This document shows, piece after piece, positions 54,752 to 63,645 of a stretch of DNA of 64,000 bases. Within the stretch, counting starts at the first letter, position 1. Each line of letters starts with the position of its first letter. Below the pieces are notes generated by a model. It was not told the origin of the DNA. It did not search any database and worked only from the letters and a program-made list of their open reading frames with translations. The stretch lies in NCBI GenBank assembly GCA_024434115.1, contig QMIT01000001.1:248001-312000 (forward strand), read 5' to 3'. The DNA comes from Chloroflexota bacterium (lineage in GTDB: Bacteria; Chloroflexota; Anaerolineae; Aggregatilineales; J027). Position numbers and translations under genes: made by a program.

Positions 54752-55303
54752 TTAGGGGTTTAATGCCTGCCATTCATCACGCAGGATGCCCATGATATGT
54801 ATATCGAAATACTGTCCATCGCGGAAAGCGGCTTGGCGTTTGACCCCCTCTAGTTGAAAGCCTACCTTTTCATAAGATCTGATGGCGCGGGGGTTAGTGT
54901 TGTAGACATATAGCTCAACACGATGGAGGTTGAGTTCAAGGAAGGCATAACGCAAAATGACACGGGTGGCATCTGTGCCATAGCCTTGACCCCAATAATT
55001 GGCGTCGCCAATAGCAATGCCAAACACCGCACAACGATTTTTCCAGTCCGGGGCTTTGATCGAGATGCTGCCAATCAACTGATTATGGTCAAGGGTGCGA
55101 ATGGCGAAATCATAATCATCGCTTTTTCGCATTCGTTCAAACCATTCGGTTTCGTCTTCCTGTGTCTGGGGGAAAACAGCATCTGTCCACAGATAACTGA
55201 GAAGTTCCAAGTTCCCAAACCATCGTCCGAATTGAGGGATGTCTTCACGGGTGATGGCGTTGAGGTAGATTTTTTCCCCTTGTAACAACTGATTGCCGAG
55301 CAT
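54752..55303 (-). CDS. GNAT N-acetyltransferase, RimJ/RimL type
   Basis: 183 aa. GNAT fold: LNAITREDIPQFGRWFGN at the start, IGSISIKAPDW, the acetyl-CoA loop YWGQGYGTDATRVILRYAF, LHRVELYVYNTNPRAIRSYEKVGFQLEG. It would acetylate an amino group on a protein N-terminus, amino sugar or small molecule; the substrate is unknown. It sits among envelope glycosylation genes, 19 nt from both neighbours. Confidence 0.88.
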   Translation of the reverse strand: MLGNQLLQGEKIYLNAITREDIPQFGRWFGNLELLSYLWTDAVFPQTQEDETEWFERMRKSDDYDFAIRTLDHNQLIGSISIKAPDWKNRCAVFGIAIGDANYWGQGYGTDATRVILRYAFLELNLHRVELYVYNTNPRAIRSYEKVGFQLEGVKRQAAFRDGQYFDIHIMGILRDEWQALNP

Positions 55304-55322
55304 GGCAGGCCCTCTTTCTTAG

Positions 55323-56288
55323 TTAATCGGCGGCATTGCTTCCGTCCATCGCAGCCAGTGGCATGGATGGATTTTCGGCAGGGTGGGCAACTGGTTTAGC
55401 AAGTTTTTCGGATTCTAACACTCGTTCTAGGGCGGCAATGGCGACTTCGATCATCGAGTCATCGGGCTGGCGGGTGGTCAAATGTTGCAGCCAAAGATTG
55501 GGAGTAATCACCAATTTTACCAGCGGGTTTTCGGCATGGCGGGCGGTGAAACGGAGGATTTCGTAGGATAGGCCCGCAATCGCCGGGATGAGTAAAATAC
55601 GGGAGGCCAAGAGTGCAAAGAAATTGCTGGGGCGCCCGACTAGGCCACCAATAAAAATGCTGAGAACCACGACGGTTAACAAAAAGGCCGTGCCACAGCG
55701 GGGGTGTTCAATGGGTTGGGTCTGAACTTCATTCGGGACCAAATCGCGGCCCGCTTCATAAGCATTGATGGTTTTGTGTTCCGCGCCATGATAGCCAAAC
55801 AGCCGTTTGACATCGGGCATGAATCCGATAATCCCCAGATAACCCAGAAACAGCGCTAATTTAATCGTGCCTTCAATTGTTTCGAGGGCGAAATGATTGT
55901 CAATGCCAAACAATTCTTTTGCACCAGTAGTGGCCGCTGTTGGTAGGACAAAAAAGAGGCCGATGCCAAGACTGAGCGATACAATCACCAAAGCCGTTGC
56001 TGTCTTACCTGTAATGACTTCTTCCTCTTCGCCGATGGCAACGTTGGCGCTCCAAATGAGGGCTTTTGTGCCAAGTCCCAGCGCATCCCACAGGCCAATT
56101 AAGCCACGTACAAAGGGTATTTTGCTGATACGCCCGCGATACAGCGCCGAGTTGAGTTTCTCCTCACGCACGACGATTTTGCCTTCGGGGTCACGCACGG
56201 CAATCGCGGCTAGATGGACACCGCGCATCATCACGCCTTCCATCACAGCCTGTCCACCATAGTTAAATTTCGGTTTTGTGGGTGCCAT
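55323..56288 (-). CDS. DUF1385 (YqhQ-like) membrane protein
   Basis: 321 aa. Family landmarks: NYGGQAVMEGVMMRG at the N-terminus, VRGLIGLWDALGLGTKAL, GYHGAEHKTINAYEAG and HPRCGTAFLL, with four to five membrane helices. The invariant HGAEHK and RCGT blocks suggest metal binding. Function unknown. Its ATG lies 26 nt inside the upstream glycosyltransferase gene, so translation is probably coupled. Confidence 0.92.
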   Translation of the reverse strand: MAPTKPKFNYGGQAVMEGVMMRGVHLAAIAVRDPEGKIVVREEKLNSALYRGRISKIPFVRGLIGLWDALGLGTKALIWSANVAIGEEEEVITGKTATALVIVSLSLGIGLFFVLPTAATTGAKELFGIDNHFALETIEGTIKLALFLGYLGIIGFMPDVKRLFGYHGAEHKTINAYEAGRDLVPNEVQTQPIEHPRCGTAFLLTVVVLSIFIGGLVGRPSNFFALLASRILLIPAIAGLSYEILRFTARHAENPLVKLVITPNLWLQHLTTRQPDDSMIEVAIAALERVLESEKLAKPVAHPAENPSMPLAAMDGSNAAD

Positions 56289-57714
56289 TTTTCAATCCTA
56301 TACTGACTCGGACAATCCAACCACTACTAAGCAACCATATGATTATCACGCTACTATGGATGACTCGCAGCCAATCGCCGGGTAAACCTGTGGTTTCTAG
56401 CCGGAAAATCGCCGGGGTCTCCCATTTACCGATGCTGGCCCGCTGCCATGCTCCCACCAACGGGGAATGAGCAGGCGAGTAGTGTACCATAGCATAGCGT
56501 GTTTCGTCATCGGGATGGTTGTCGCCGAAGACCTTTGCATAATGCGGGGTGACATCGGTGAATGTCCCCAAAACCTGCACGATCACTCCTAATACACACA
56601 TGCCCAGCATTAGGCTTGCCCACTTTCGGCGTAGGGGAATCATGCCCAATGGTAAACACCACAGCGGGACAAGTGGCACTAAGAAACGCGGCCCCCACAC
56701 CCATCCACCATGCCATGCCCACCATGCCCCGTAAAAGATGAGGGCTGTCCCAGCAATTATGATAAGTGTCCATGCCAGCGCGGGATTTTTGCGATGCAGT
56801 CGAGGCCACAAAATAAGGCTCAAAATCAATGGTGGGCTATAGAGAAAAATACTCTTGCCGGGACTGAATAATAGACCAACTATGCCACCAAGGGGCAGCA
56901 AGTGAAAGGGTTCTCCCTCATATCCTGTAGTCATGAAATTATGAAAACGCAGATAATTATGTAAAGTAAGGCCAACCAGGGCGAGGAGCGGGCCAACTCC
57001 GAATAACCCCAAGTGCAACCAGAGGCGGAATGGGGGGGTATTTTTCCAGATCAAATAAACCAAAGCTGGCAAATAAATCAGGGCACTGGCACGGGTCAAG
57101 ATAGCAAGGCCAATGGCAAAGGACGAGAGTATAATGCCGCGTGTCGAAATTTTGTCGCATAGGGGGGCGATAGCAAGGGTCAAGCAGCCAGCGAGTACGC
57201 CCTCGGCGAAATAGAGACGGGCATAGGGCCATGCTAAGGTGCCGAATCCAGCAATAAACGTTACAAATCCGGCACAGGGGAGGGAGTAGAGGCGGCTGGC
57301 GATATGGAAAATGCTGGCAATGGCAATGCTCATGGCGGCGGCGGGAATTAACTGAACGGCAATCGCGGCAAGGGCATAACGATTGGATTGGGTGGCCTTG
57401 CCTAGTTCATCGGCGGCAAAAACGACTGGGGAAGATAACAGGGGCAGACCGGGATCATATTTGCTATAGGTGCGCCCATCATGCCCGACTATGGTTTGGG
57501 GGAGGTTGCTGGGTGGAATGGCAAAGGTGTGCTGCAAGGCGATGGCACGGGCTGTTTCATACATCACTTGACCGTCGCTGCTATAGAAGGGTGTGCCGAT
57601 GGAAAAAATGTAGGCCGAAAAGAAAAATAGACCAATGGCAAGCGTGGTGAGGGGCAAGGGACGCTGACGGGATACGCCCCCTGCAAAATTCAATCTAATT
57701 AAGCTGGAGCGCAT
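56263..57714 (-). CDS. Polytopic glycosyltransferase-like membrane protein
   Basis: 483 aa from the ATG at 57714 (MRSSLIRLNFAGG). About eleven membrane helices. The first loop (TPFYSSDGQVMYETARAIALQHTFAIP ... DGRTYSKYDPGLPLL) has the Asp and arrangement of GT39-like lipid-linked sugar transferases, and the middle GLLFSPGKSIFLYSPPLILSL with WGPRFLVPLVPL is typical of the group. Donor and acceptor unknown. It overlaps the GH-A-like gene upstream (20 nt) and DUF1385 downstream (26 nt). Confidence 0.78.
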   Translation of the reverse strand: MRSSLIRLNFAGGVSRQRPLPLTTLAIGLFFFSAYIFSIGTPFYSSDGQVMYETARAIALQHTFAIPPSNLPQTIVGHDGRTYSKYDPGLPLLSSPVVFAADELGKATQSNRYALAAIAVQLIPAAAMSIAIASIFHIASRLYSLPCAGFVTFIAGFGTLAWPYARLYFAEGVLAGCLTLAIAPLCDKISTRGIILSSFAIGLAILTRASALIYLPALVYLIWKNTPPFRLWLHLGLFGVGPLLALVGLTLHNYLRFHNFMTTGYEGEPFHLLPLGGIVGLLFSPGKSIFLYSPPLILSLILWPRLHRKNPALAWTLIIIAGTALIFYGAWWAWHGGWVWGPRFLVPLVPLWCLPLGMIPLRRKWASLMLGMCVLGVIVQVLGTFTDVTPHYAKVFGDNHPDDETRYAMVHYSPAHSPLVGAWQRASIGKWETPAIFRLETTGLPGDWLRVIHSSVIIIWLLSSGWIVRVSIGLKNGTHKTEI

Positions 57715-59146
57715 TACTACCAACAGCCGCCCAAACGTGACGTGGTTCCCCTTCCAAAATTAGAATGCGGGGTGAACCACCGATAATGACATTGCCGTTT
57801 GCATCAGGTACAGCAGGCGGAGTTTCGATCACATGCACATTGATGCCCTCTGGCCCAACGCCAATGCGTGGAGTTGGCAGGGCATTGCCAGATGAATCCA
57901 AAATAGTTGGTTCGTCGCGGAATTTGGACTCGACCCAAAAATTAACCGCTTGGGTATGGGCCGTCCAAACCACGTACAGAGTGCGGCCTGCCTGCTGCAA
58001 AATCACCAAACGTCCATTTTGGCTGCGGCTAGCAGTGGCGGTAAGGGTGGTGTTAAACAATTCGATAGCGAGGGCATAGGTATCAAAGGCGGGGCGGCGG
58101 CTGTTATCGGGTCGCAGTAATCCATAGGGTGGGGTTGTGCCAGTCGTAAAATTGGAGTCAAACAGTTTGTAAACAGCGATGCGTGAAGCCCCTGCACCTA
58201 ACGCCATTGCTGTCCCTTGAATCATAAAATCGGCCTGCTGCTCTAATGAGATTTGCAGTGAGGCATCTGGCAAGCCGCCGTCGGAATCGGCAGTGGGAAC
58301 GGCATTTAATTCTGTTACCCAGATGGTTTTGTCCTCAAATCCGGCCTGATCTAACATGGTGCGGACTCTGCTGGTGATGTCGCCCGCGCTGTCGGAGGTG
58401 ACGATGATACCGGGTAGGGGGGTGGGGGAAATCACGATATTGAGCGTCACACCGTCAAAAAAGTCGTTGTTGTCGGCAGCGGCGGGGTCATCTGCCACAA
58501 TGCTCAAAAGCTGCTGCAAAAATAACTCGCGCCCAGCGGCAATATCATTCCACCAGACAAGACCGCCCACATAAATACTTGCTTTGCTATTGACCGATTT
58601 GATGGTCTGATTGGCGATTTTCAGTAGGCGATAATAGTCTTGGGCCGAGCCTGCAAGCGTGGCAGGCTGACCGGGGTCATCGGTACGAATATCGGGTTTA
58701 TCCCAAATAATCCAGCGCCGGATGTTGGTGGTCATACGTTGGGCCATCAATTCGCGCAAAAAAATAGCCCAGAGATTATTGGGGCTATCAATGGGTTCGT
58801 ATAGTCCGGAAGGAACACCATTAGTTTGTCCATTGGCACTGGCCCAGACGGGTGTCCCAATAATAACCCCTACCACCTCACGACCTGAAGAGACCGCTTT
58901 TGTAATCCACTCCTCACGTAGGGCATTGGGTTCAAAACTCCCCGGCCCCTGTGGCTGCAACTTCGACCAATCAAAGGTAATGCGCTCCCACGAAACGCCT
59001 AGTTCCTCGGTATCATCGGGTCGCCAATAGCCATCTACCACCCCAAAAACGCGAATAGGGTCTTCTGGTTCTTGCGCAAGCGACGGGGTGTTCAATAGAG
59101 ATAAAACCACAACGAGCAGCAAGCAAAAAAAGGCTATCTTTTTCAT
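57695..59146 (-). CDS. Secreted GH-A clan TIM-barrel protein, acid/base residue replaced
   Basis: 483 aa with a signal peptide (MKKIAFFCLLLVVVLSLLNTPSLA, then QEPEDP). The TIM barrel resembles GH39/GH5: SWERITFDWSKLQP, GVIIGTPVWAS, then RRWIIWDKPDIR where active enzymes have WNEPD; Asn-Glu is Asp149-Lys150. The nucleophile-side IWVTELN keeps Glu279. A C-terminal beta domain follows. With the acid/base missing it is probably a binding protein or altered enzyme. The ATG overlaps the recJ stop by 4 nt and it overlaps the following glycosyltransferase. Confidence 0.8.
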   Translation of the reverse strand: MKKIAFFCLLLVVVLSLLNTPSLAQEPEDPIRVFGVVDGYWRPDDTEELGVSWERITFDWSKLQPQGPGSFEPNALREEWITKAVSSGREVVGVIIGTPVWASANGQTNGVPSGLYEPIDSPNNLWAIFLRELMAQRMTTNIRRWIIWDKPDIRTDDPGQPATLAGSAQDYYRLLKIANQTIKSVNSKASIYVGGLVWWNDIAAGRELFLQQLLSIVADDPAAADNNDFFDGVTLNIVISPTPLPGIIVTSDSAGDITSRVRTMLDQAGFEDKTIWVTELNAVPTADSDGGLPDASLQISLEQQADFMIQGTAMALGAGASRIAVYKLFDSNFTTGTTPPYGLLRPDNSRRPAFDTYALAIELFNTTLTATASRSQNGRLVILQQAGRTLYVVWTAHTQAVNFWVESKFRDEPTILDSSGNALPTPRIGVGPEGINVHVIETPPAVPDANGNVIIGGSPRILILEGEPRHVWAAVGSNALQLN

Positions 59147-60873
59147 TTGACCCGCTCCGAGGGGTGAATATCAAGCACTTGCATTTGTAGGGTGAAACGG
59201 TCATTCCACTCATTGACTTGCAGATGATAGGCAATGTCAATCACGGGAGGCAGATCACTAAACCAATGACCCTGCCCAAAGGCAATTGCATCCATACCAA
59301 ATGGCCCATCACCCACACGCAATTTTAGATGATTATTCTCCTTGCCGACGAGACGCGCTTCTCGCACGCGCAGCCTACGGGTAACAAACACAGGTTCGGG
59401 ATTTTCAGTCCCGGTTGGCTCTAGTGCTTGAAGTTGACTGACCAAATCCATGGTGAGGCTCGACATTGGGACATCGGCATCCACGATCAGCGTAGGCCGC
59501 GAATCGTGCTGTGAGAGTTCCGTCTCGGCGATTTCAGCAAGGCGTTGTTGCAGCACAGGGATGTTTTCATTTTGTACGGTGAAACCTGCTGCTTGGGCGT
59601 GTCCCCCATGTCGCAGCAGCAAATCAGCACAGCGATCTAGTGCGGCGGTGATATTAAATTCGGGGATGCTGCGGCATGAGCCATGCGACTCCGTTTCGCC
59701 CATTTCGACCACGACTGAGGGGCGATAAAACTCTTCAGTGAGGCGTCCAGCCACCAAGCCGACAATCCCCGGCAAAAATTCGGGGTGAGCGGCGAAAATA
59801 AGAGGGGGAGTGTCGCCATTCCCGTTATGGGTGGCTAGGGCCATTTCGCGGGCCAGTTCATAGGCGGCAAGGGTATATTCTTGGCGGCGGGTGTTGAGGC
59901 TTTGCAGTTCTTTCGCCAACTCGGTTGCTTCCTGCCAATCTTCGGTGACCAGCAGTTTATAGGCGGTGGTAGCGCTTTGCAGGCGTCCGGCAGCATTGAG
60001 ACGTGGGCCAATGATAAAGCCGATGGTTGTGGTAGTGACGTTTTCGGGCGAGACCCCCGCTTCCTCCAACAATTTATAGAGACCGGGGCGGCGGGCTTTG
60101 GAAAGTTCATGCAGGCCCAGTTGCACTAATTTGCGATTTTCGGCGCGGGCCAATGGTGCAAGGTCAGCAACCGTGCCAACCGCCACCAAATCCAATAAAT
60201 CGCGCTGCGAAATAGGAGGTGGGGTGCGATCTTGTTCAGAAAAAACTTTTAATAGAGCGGAGGCTAATTTAAAGGCGATGCCGACTCCCGCCAACATGTC
60301 TTCGGGGTAGGGGCAGTTGGTTTGTTTAGGATTCAATACGGCATAGGCGGGTGGGATGATTTCACCAATAGAGTGATGGTCGGTCACAATAATGTCGAGT
60401 CCAGCATCGCGGCCTGCTTGGACTTCTTCAACGGAGCGGATGCCGCAGTCTACCGTTACGACCAATTTTGTGCCGCGTCGGGCAAGTTCGAGCAGGGCCG
60501 GGGTATTGAGGCCGTAGCCTTCATCAATTCGATTGGGGATGTAATGTTCAACTACCCCGCCTAGAGCGCGAAGGGTTGTGACCAAGACGGCGGTGCTGGT
60601 GACACCATCGGCATCGAAGTCGCCATAGACGACGATTTTCTCTTTGCGTTTAATAGCTTGACGAATACGACCAACCGCTTTACCCATACCCAACATTTGC
60701 ATAGGGTCATGGAGCGGCAAATCACCCATCAGAAAACTACGGGCTGCCTGAGGGGTGGTAAGGCCGCGATTATAGAGCACCTGCGCTAAGACTGGCCCTA
60801 GATCGCTTAGAGCATTGACAAAATGGACGGGGGCGGCGGGCGCAAATTGCCAGCGTTTTGGCTGGTGACTCAC
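59143..60873 (-). CDS. recJ: Single-stranded-DNA-specific exonuclease RecJ
   Basis: 576 aa, normal length. DHH phosphoesterase: VVYGDFDADGVTSTA, VTVDCGIRS, IIVTDHHSIGE and VAVGTVADLAPL; DHHA1 region with GRLNAAGR-type IGPRLNAAGRLQSA and RHGGHAQAAGFTV; OB domain at the end. It degrades single-stranded DNA 5' to 3' in recombination and repair. GTG start at 60873 with GAGG upstream. It heads the long minus-strand chain of envelope genes, an odd pairing for a repair enzyme. Confidence 0.95.
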   Translation of the reverse strand: MSHQPKRWQFAPAAPVHFVNALSDLGPVLAQVLYNRGLTTPQAARSFLMGDLPLHDPMQMLGMGKAVGRIRQAIKRKEKIVVYGDFDADGVTSTAVLVTTLRALGGVVEHYIPNRIDEGYGLNTPALLELARRGTKLVVTVDCGIRSVEEVQAGRDAGLDIIVTDHHSIGEIIPPAYAVLNPKQTNCPYPEDMLAGVGIAFKLASALLKVFSEQDRTPPPISQRDLLDLVAVGTVADLAPLARAENRKLVQLGLHELSKARRPGLYKLLEEAGVSPENVTTTTIGFIIGPRLNAAGRLQSATTAYKLLVTEDWQEATELAKELQSLNTRRQEYTLAAYELAREMALATHNGNGDTPPLIFAAHPEFLPGIVGLVAGRLTEEFYRPSVVVEMGETESHGSCRSIPEFNITAALDRCADLLLRHGGHAQAAGFTVQNENIPVLQQRLAEIAETELSQHDSRPTLIVDADVPMSSLTMDLVSQLQALEPTGTENPEPVFVTRRLRVREARLVGKENNHLKLRVGDGPFGMDAIAFGQGHWFSDLPPVIDIAYHLQVNEWNDRFTLQMQVLDIHPSERVK

Positions 60874-60934
60874 AGGTACCTCTATTTTTTAGCGTGCGGT
60901 CTGAATTACTCCAATTTTTAAATAGCACACTTCA

Positions 60935-61489
60935 CTATTGGGCTGGTTGTGGCGGTTCAATCCACCCTTTCGATTCGGCAAAATTTGTTAAGACGGGAAT
61001 ACGTGGGCGCTTGCCGCTATAGGCTTGAAAACCCAAAAACCACGAATAGAGCCAGAGCAGGGGGGATAGTGGGAATAGGATAATCATGACGACCCATAAC
61101 ATACGGGCGTTGATCATGTTATGACGTGTAAAAGAGGTGTCCCAGTCCTGTACCATGCCGCCGAAAAAGGCTATTAAAGGAACGGGATAAAATAGGGCAC
61201 TGACGGCAAAATCGGTGGTCGTGCGTCGTTCGGCTTGGCGTTTATATTCACGACGTGGCATCGGGGCGACCCCTAGTCCACGTACCTGCCCACCGATGGA
61301 TTTGGCCTGCCGATTGGCATTATAGAGCGGGTTGAGGGCTTGATTTTTGGCCTGTCGCGCTTCCCGTCCGGGGGTATTGATAAGTTGGCGGCCTTTGCTT
61401 TTGGCCTGTCCCAACTCACGCCTCGGCATATTTTGGATATCTTGAGCTTTGCGTTGAGAGTTTCTTAAATCACGCAGCGGGTCTGGCAT
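60935..61489 (-). CDS. Small membrane protein with a basic N-terminal domain
   Basis: 184 aa from the ATG at 61489 (MPDPLRDLRNSQRKAQ). The first 95 residues are Arg/Lys/Gln-rich and probably helical or disordered, with repeated ARQAK, NRQAK and RREYKRQA patches that could bind nucleic acid or acidic lipids. Two membrane helices follow (about 99-118 and 133-158), then a short tail. I recognise no family. It stands between recJ and the divergent fmt. Confidence 0.7.
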   Translation of the reverse strand: MPDPLRDLRNSQRKAQDIQNMPRRELGQAKSKGRQLINTPGREARQAKNQALNPLYNANRQAKSIGGQVRGLGVAPMPRREYKRQAERRTTTDFAVSALFYPVPLIAFFGGMVQDWDTSFTRHNMINARMLWVVMIILFPLSPLLWLYSWFLGFQAYSGKRPRIPVLTNFAESKGWIEPPQPAQ

Positions 61490-61562
61490 AATCCTATGCT
61501 CCATGCAATCATAGTTGATGTGAACACTTTGATTATAACAGCTTTACGAGGTAATCAGCTAA

Positions 61563-62507
61563 ATGACCCGACGAGTTGTTTTTATGGGAACACCGGAATT
61601 CGCTGTTCCATCATTACAAGCCTTGATAGATGCTCCCGATTTTAAGGTGGTAGGGGTGGTGACACAGCCCGACCGACCCGCCGGACGTGGCAAACAGCTT
61701 CAACAAAGCCCGGTCAAGCAACTAGCCCTGCAACATGGGATTGAAGTGTTTCAGCCCGAAAAATTGCGTGGAACGGAGGTCATGACAAAACTGCGTTCTT
61801 GGTATCCGCATCTGCACGTGGTCGCCGCATATGGGCAAATTCTCAGACAGGCGGTTCTGGATTTGCCAGAATTTGGCAGTATCAATGTTCATGCCTCCCT
61901 GCTTCCGCGCTGGCGGGGAGCAGCCCCCATCCAAGCAGCGATTTTGGCGGGTGATGCGGTAACGGGCATCACGATTATGCAGATGGATGCTGGTCTCGAT
62001 ACTGGCCCGATGTTGAGCCAAGCGCAGGTCGAAATCTTGTCATATGATACAGGCGAAACTTTACACAATAAGTTGGCAGCGGTGGGTGGGCCATTGTTGG
62101 TCAATACCCTGCGTGGATTTTTGAGTCATGACATTTTGCCGCAACAGCAAGAGGATACACTCTCGACCTATGCGCCGCGTATCAATAAAGAAGATGGCAA
62201 AATCAATTGGGGTGATTCTGCGGTTGCGATTGATCGGCGGGTACGGGCGTTCAATCCATGGCCGGGTACATTTACTACCCTCAATGGGCAGACCTTAAAA
62301 TTACATCTGGGAGTTCCGCTGGCTGGAAATCCGCATCAATTAAAGGCAGGCCAAATTTCGATTCATGATTCGGATGCGCCGCTGGTGATTGGCACAGGCG
62401 AGGGCCGTTATGCCCCATCTCGTCTCCAATTGGAAGGGCGCAAGGCAATGGGCGTACTGGATTTCCTCAACGGAGTATCTGATATTGATGGGGTGATTTT
62501 GGAATAG
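61563..62507 (+). CDS. fmt: Methionyl-tRNA formyltransferase
   Basis: 314 aa. It begins RRVVFMGTPEFAVPSLQAL, has VVTQPDRPAGRGKQLQQSPVK and the catalytic block INVHASLLPRWRGAAPIQ, with the later Asp in MDAGLDTGPML. The C-terminal domain (RVRAFNPWPGTFT) binds tRNA. It formylates initiator Met-tRNA using 10-formyl-THF. The usual partner def is not adjacent in the window. A terminator follows. Confidence 0.96.
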   Translation: MTRRVVFMGTPEFAVPSLQALIDAPDFKVVGVVTQPDRPAGRGKQLQQSPVKQLALQHGIEVFQPEKLRGTEVMTKLRSWYPHLHVVAAYGQILRQAVLDLPEFGSINVHASLLPRWRGAAPIQAAILAGDAVTGITIMQMDAGLDTGPMLSQAQVEILSYDTGETLHNKLAAVGGPLLVNTLRGFLSHDILPQQQEDTLSTYAPRINKEDGKINWGDSAVAIDRRVRAFNPWPGTFTTLNGQTLKLHLGVPLAGNPHQLKAGQISIHDSDAPLVIGTGEGRYAPSRLQLEGRKAMGVLDFLNGVSDIDGVILE

Positions 62508-62515
62508 AAATTGAG

Positions 62516-62545
62516 GGGAGGAATCACAAAATCCTCCCAGTTTAT
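62516..62545 (+). terminator. Terminator after fmt
   Basis: GGGAGGA (62516-62522) pairs with TCCTCCC (62532-62538), with a 9-nt loop, followed by AGTTTATT. It fills the gap before the convergent aldo/keto reductase stop at 62546. Confidence 0.7.
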
Positions 62546-63496
62546 TCATTCGGTAAAGAGGGCTTCCATTTTTTCCACAACATCGGTATTCAATCTAATA
62601 TCAACCGACTTAAGCGTTTCTTCGAGTTGTTCAACACGGGTCGCCCCGGTGATCGCACTTGTTACGGCAGGGTCGCGCAATGTCCATGCGATGGCAAGCT
62701 GGGAACGGGTTACGTTTAGTTCATCAGCAAGTGCCTTAAATTCTTTGACCCGTGCCACGACATCCCGATCACTGTCTAGCCAGCGATTGCGCAGCCACTC
62801 CAATTGACCCAGACGGCTGTCCGCAGGTACGCCGTTGTCATATTTGCCAGTCAGCAAGCCGCTTGCCAATGGCGACCACACGACCAACCCCGCGCCATTT
62901 TTCTTGGCAACGGGCAGCACATCGTCTTCAAATTTCTCGCGTACCAAGATGCTATATTGAGGCTGCTCGACCTGTGGTTTATAGAGATTGTATTTTTCGC
63001 AGAGATCAAAGGCGGCTTGGATTTGTGCCCCTGTCCATTCACTCGTTCCCCAATAGAGGATTTTGCCTTGATGAATGAGGTCATCCATTGCGCGGATGGT
63101 TTCTTCAAGCGGGGTGTCGTCGTCGTAGCGGTGACAGAAGTAGAGGTCGAGATAATCTGTGCCAATGCGCTGGAGCGACTTATGCACACTTTCCATGATG
63201 TGCTTGCGTGAAAGCCCTCGGTCATTGACGTCATCGCTCATCGGCCAGAAAAGTTTGGAGGAGATGACGAGGGTATGACGTGGAAACTGCGCCAAGACTT
63301 TACCCATCATACGTTCGGATTCACCATTCGCATAAACGTCGGCGATGTCGAAAAAGTTGACGCCTGCGGCATAGGCCCGTTCGATAATTTGGGTGGTGAT
63401 GTCTTGGTCTTTGACCAACTCCCCAAAGGTTGTCCACCCACCGAGACTGAGTGCGCTAATTTTTAATCCGGAGTTACCTAGACGCCGATATTGCAT
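62546..63496 (-). CDS. Aldo/keto reductase, KvB-beta-like
   Basis: 316 aa from the ATG at 63496 (MQYRRLGNSGLKISALSLGG), with GGGAG upstream; the longer frame to 63664 lacks support. Catalytic tetrad: Asp and Tyr in FFDIADVYANGESE, Lys in ISSKLFWP and His in YFCHRYDDDTP. NADPH-binding blocks include SPLASGLLTGKY and ITGATRVEQLEE. It reduces aldehydes or ketones; the physiological substrate is unknown. Single gene, divergent from the His-rich membrane protein. Confidence 0.92.
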   Translation of the reverse strand: MQYRRLGNSGLKISALSLGGWTTFGELVKDQDITTQIIERAYAAGVNFFDIADVYANGESERMMGKVLAQFPRHTLVISSKLFWPMSDDVNDRGLSRKHIMESVHKSLQRIGTDYLDLYFCHRYDDDTPLEETIRAMDDLIHQGKILYWGTSEWTGAQIQAAFDLCEKYNLYKPQVEQPQYSILVREKFEDDVLPVAKKNGAGLVVWSPLASGLLTGKYDNGVPADSRLGQLEWLRNRWLDSDRDVVARVKEFKALADELNVTRSQLAIAWTLRDPAVTSAITGATRVEQLEETLKSVDIRLNTDVVEKMEALFTE

Positions 63497-63645
63497 GAAC
63501 AATGCTCCCTTGTGGTAGAAATTAGTGCCAAAAAGCTCAGTATAACACACAGATATTCGCAACTTCACGGGTGTTGTGGCAAAATGGAATTGTCTGCTAT
63601 CCATCTGAAAATTACACGGGATTTTGACTACCGGAGGGTAAACCC

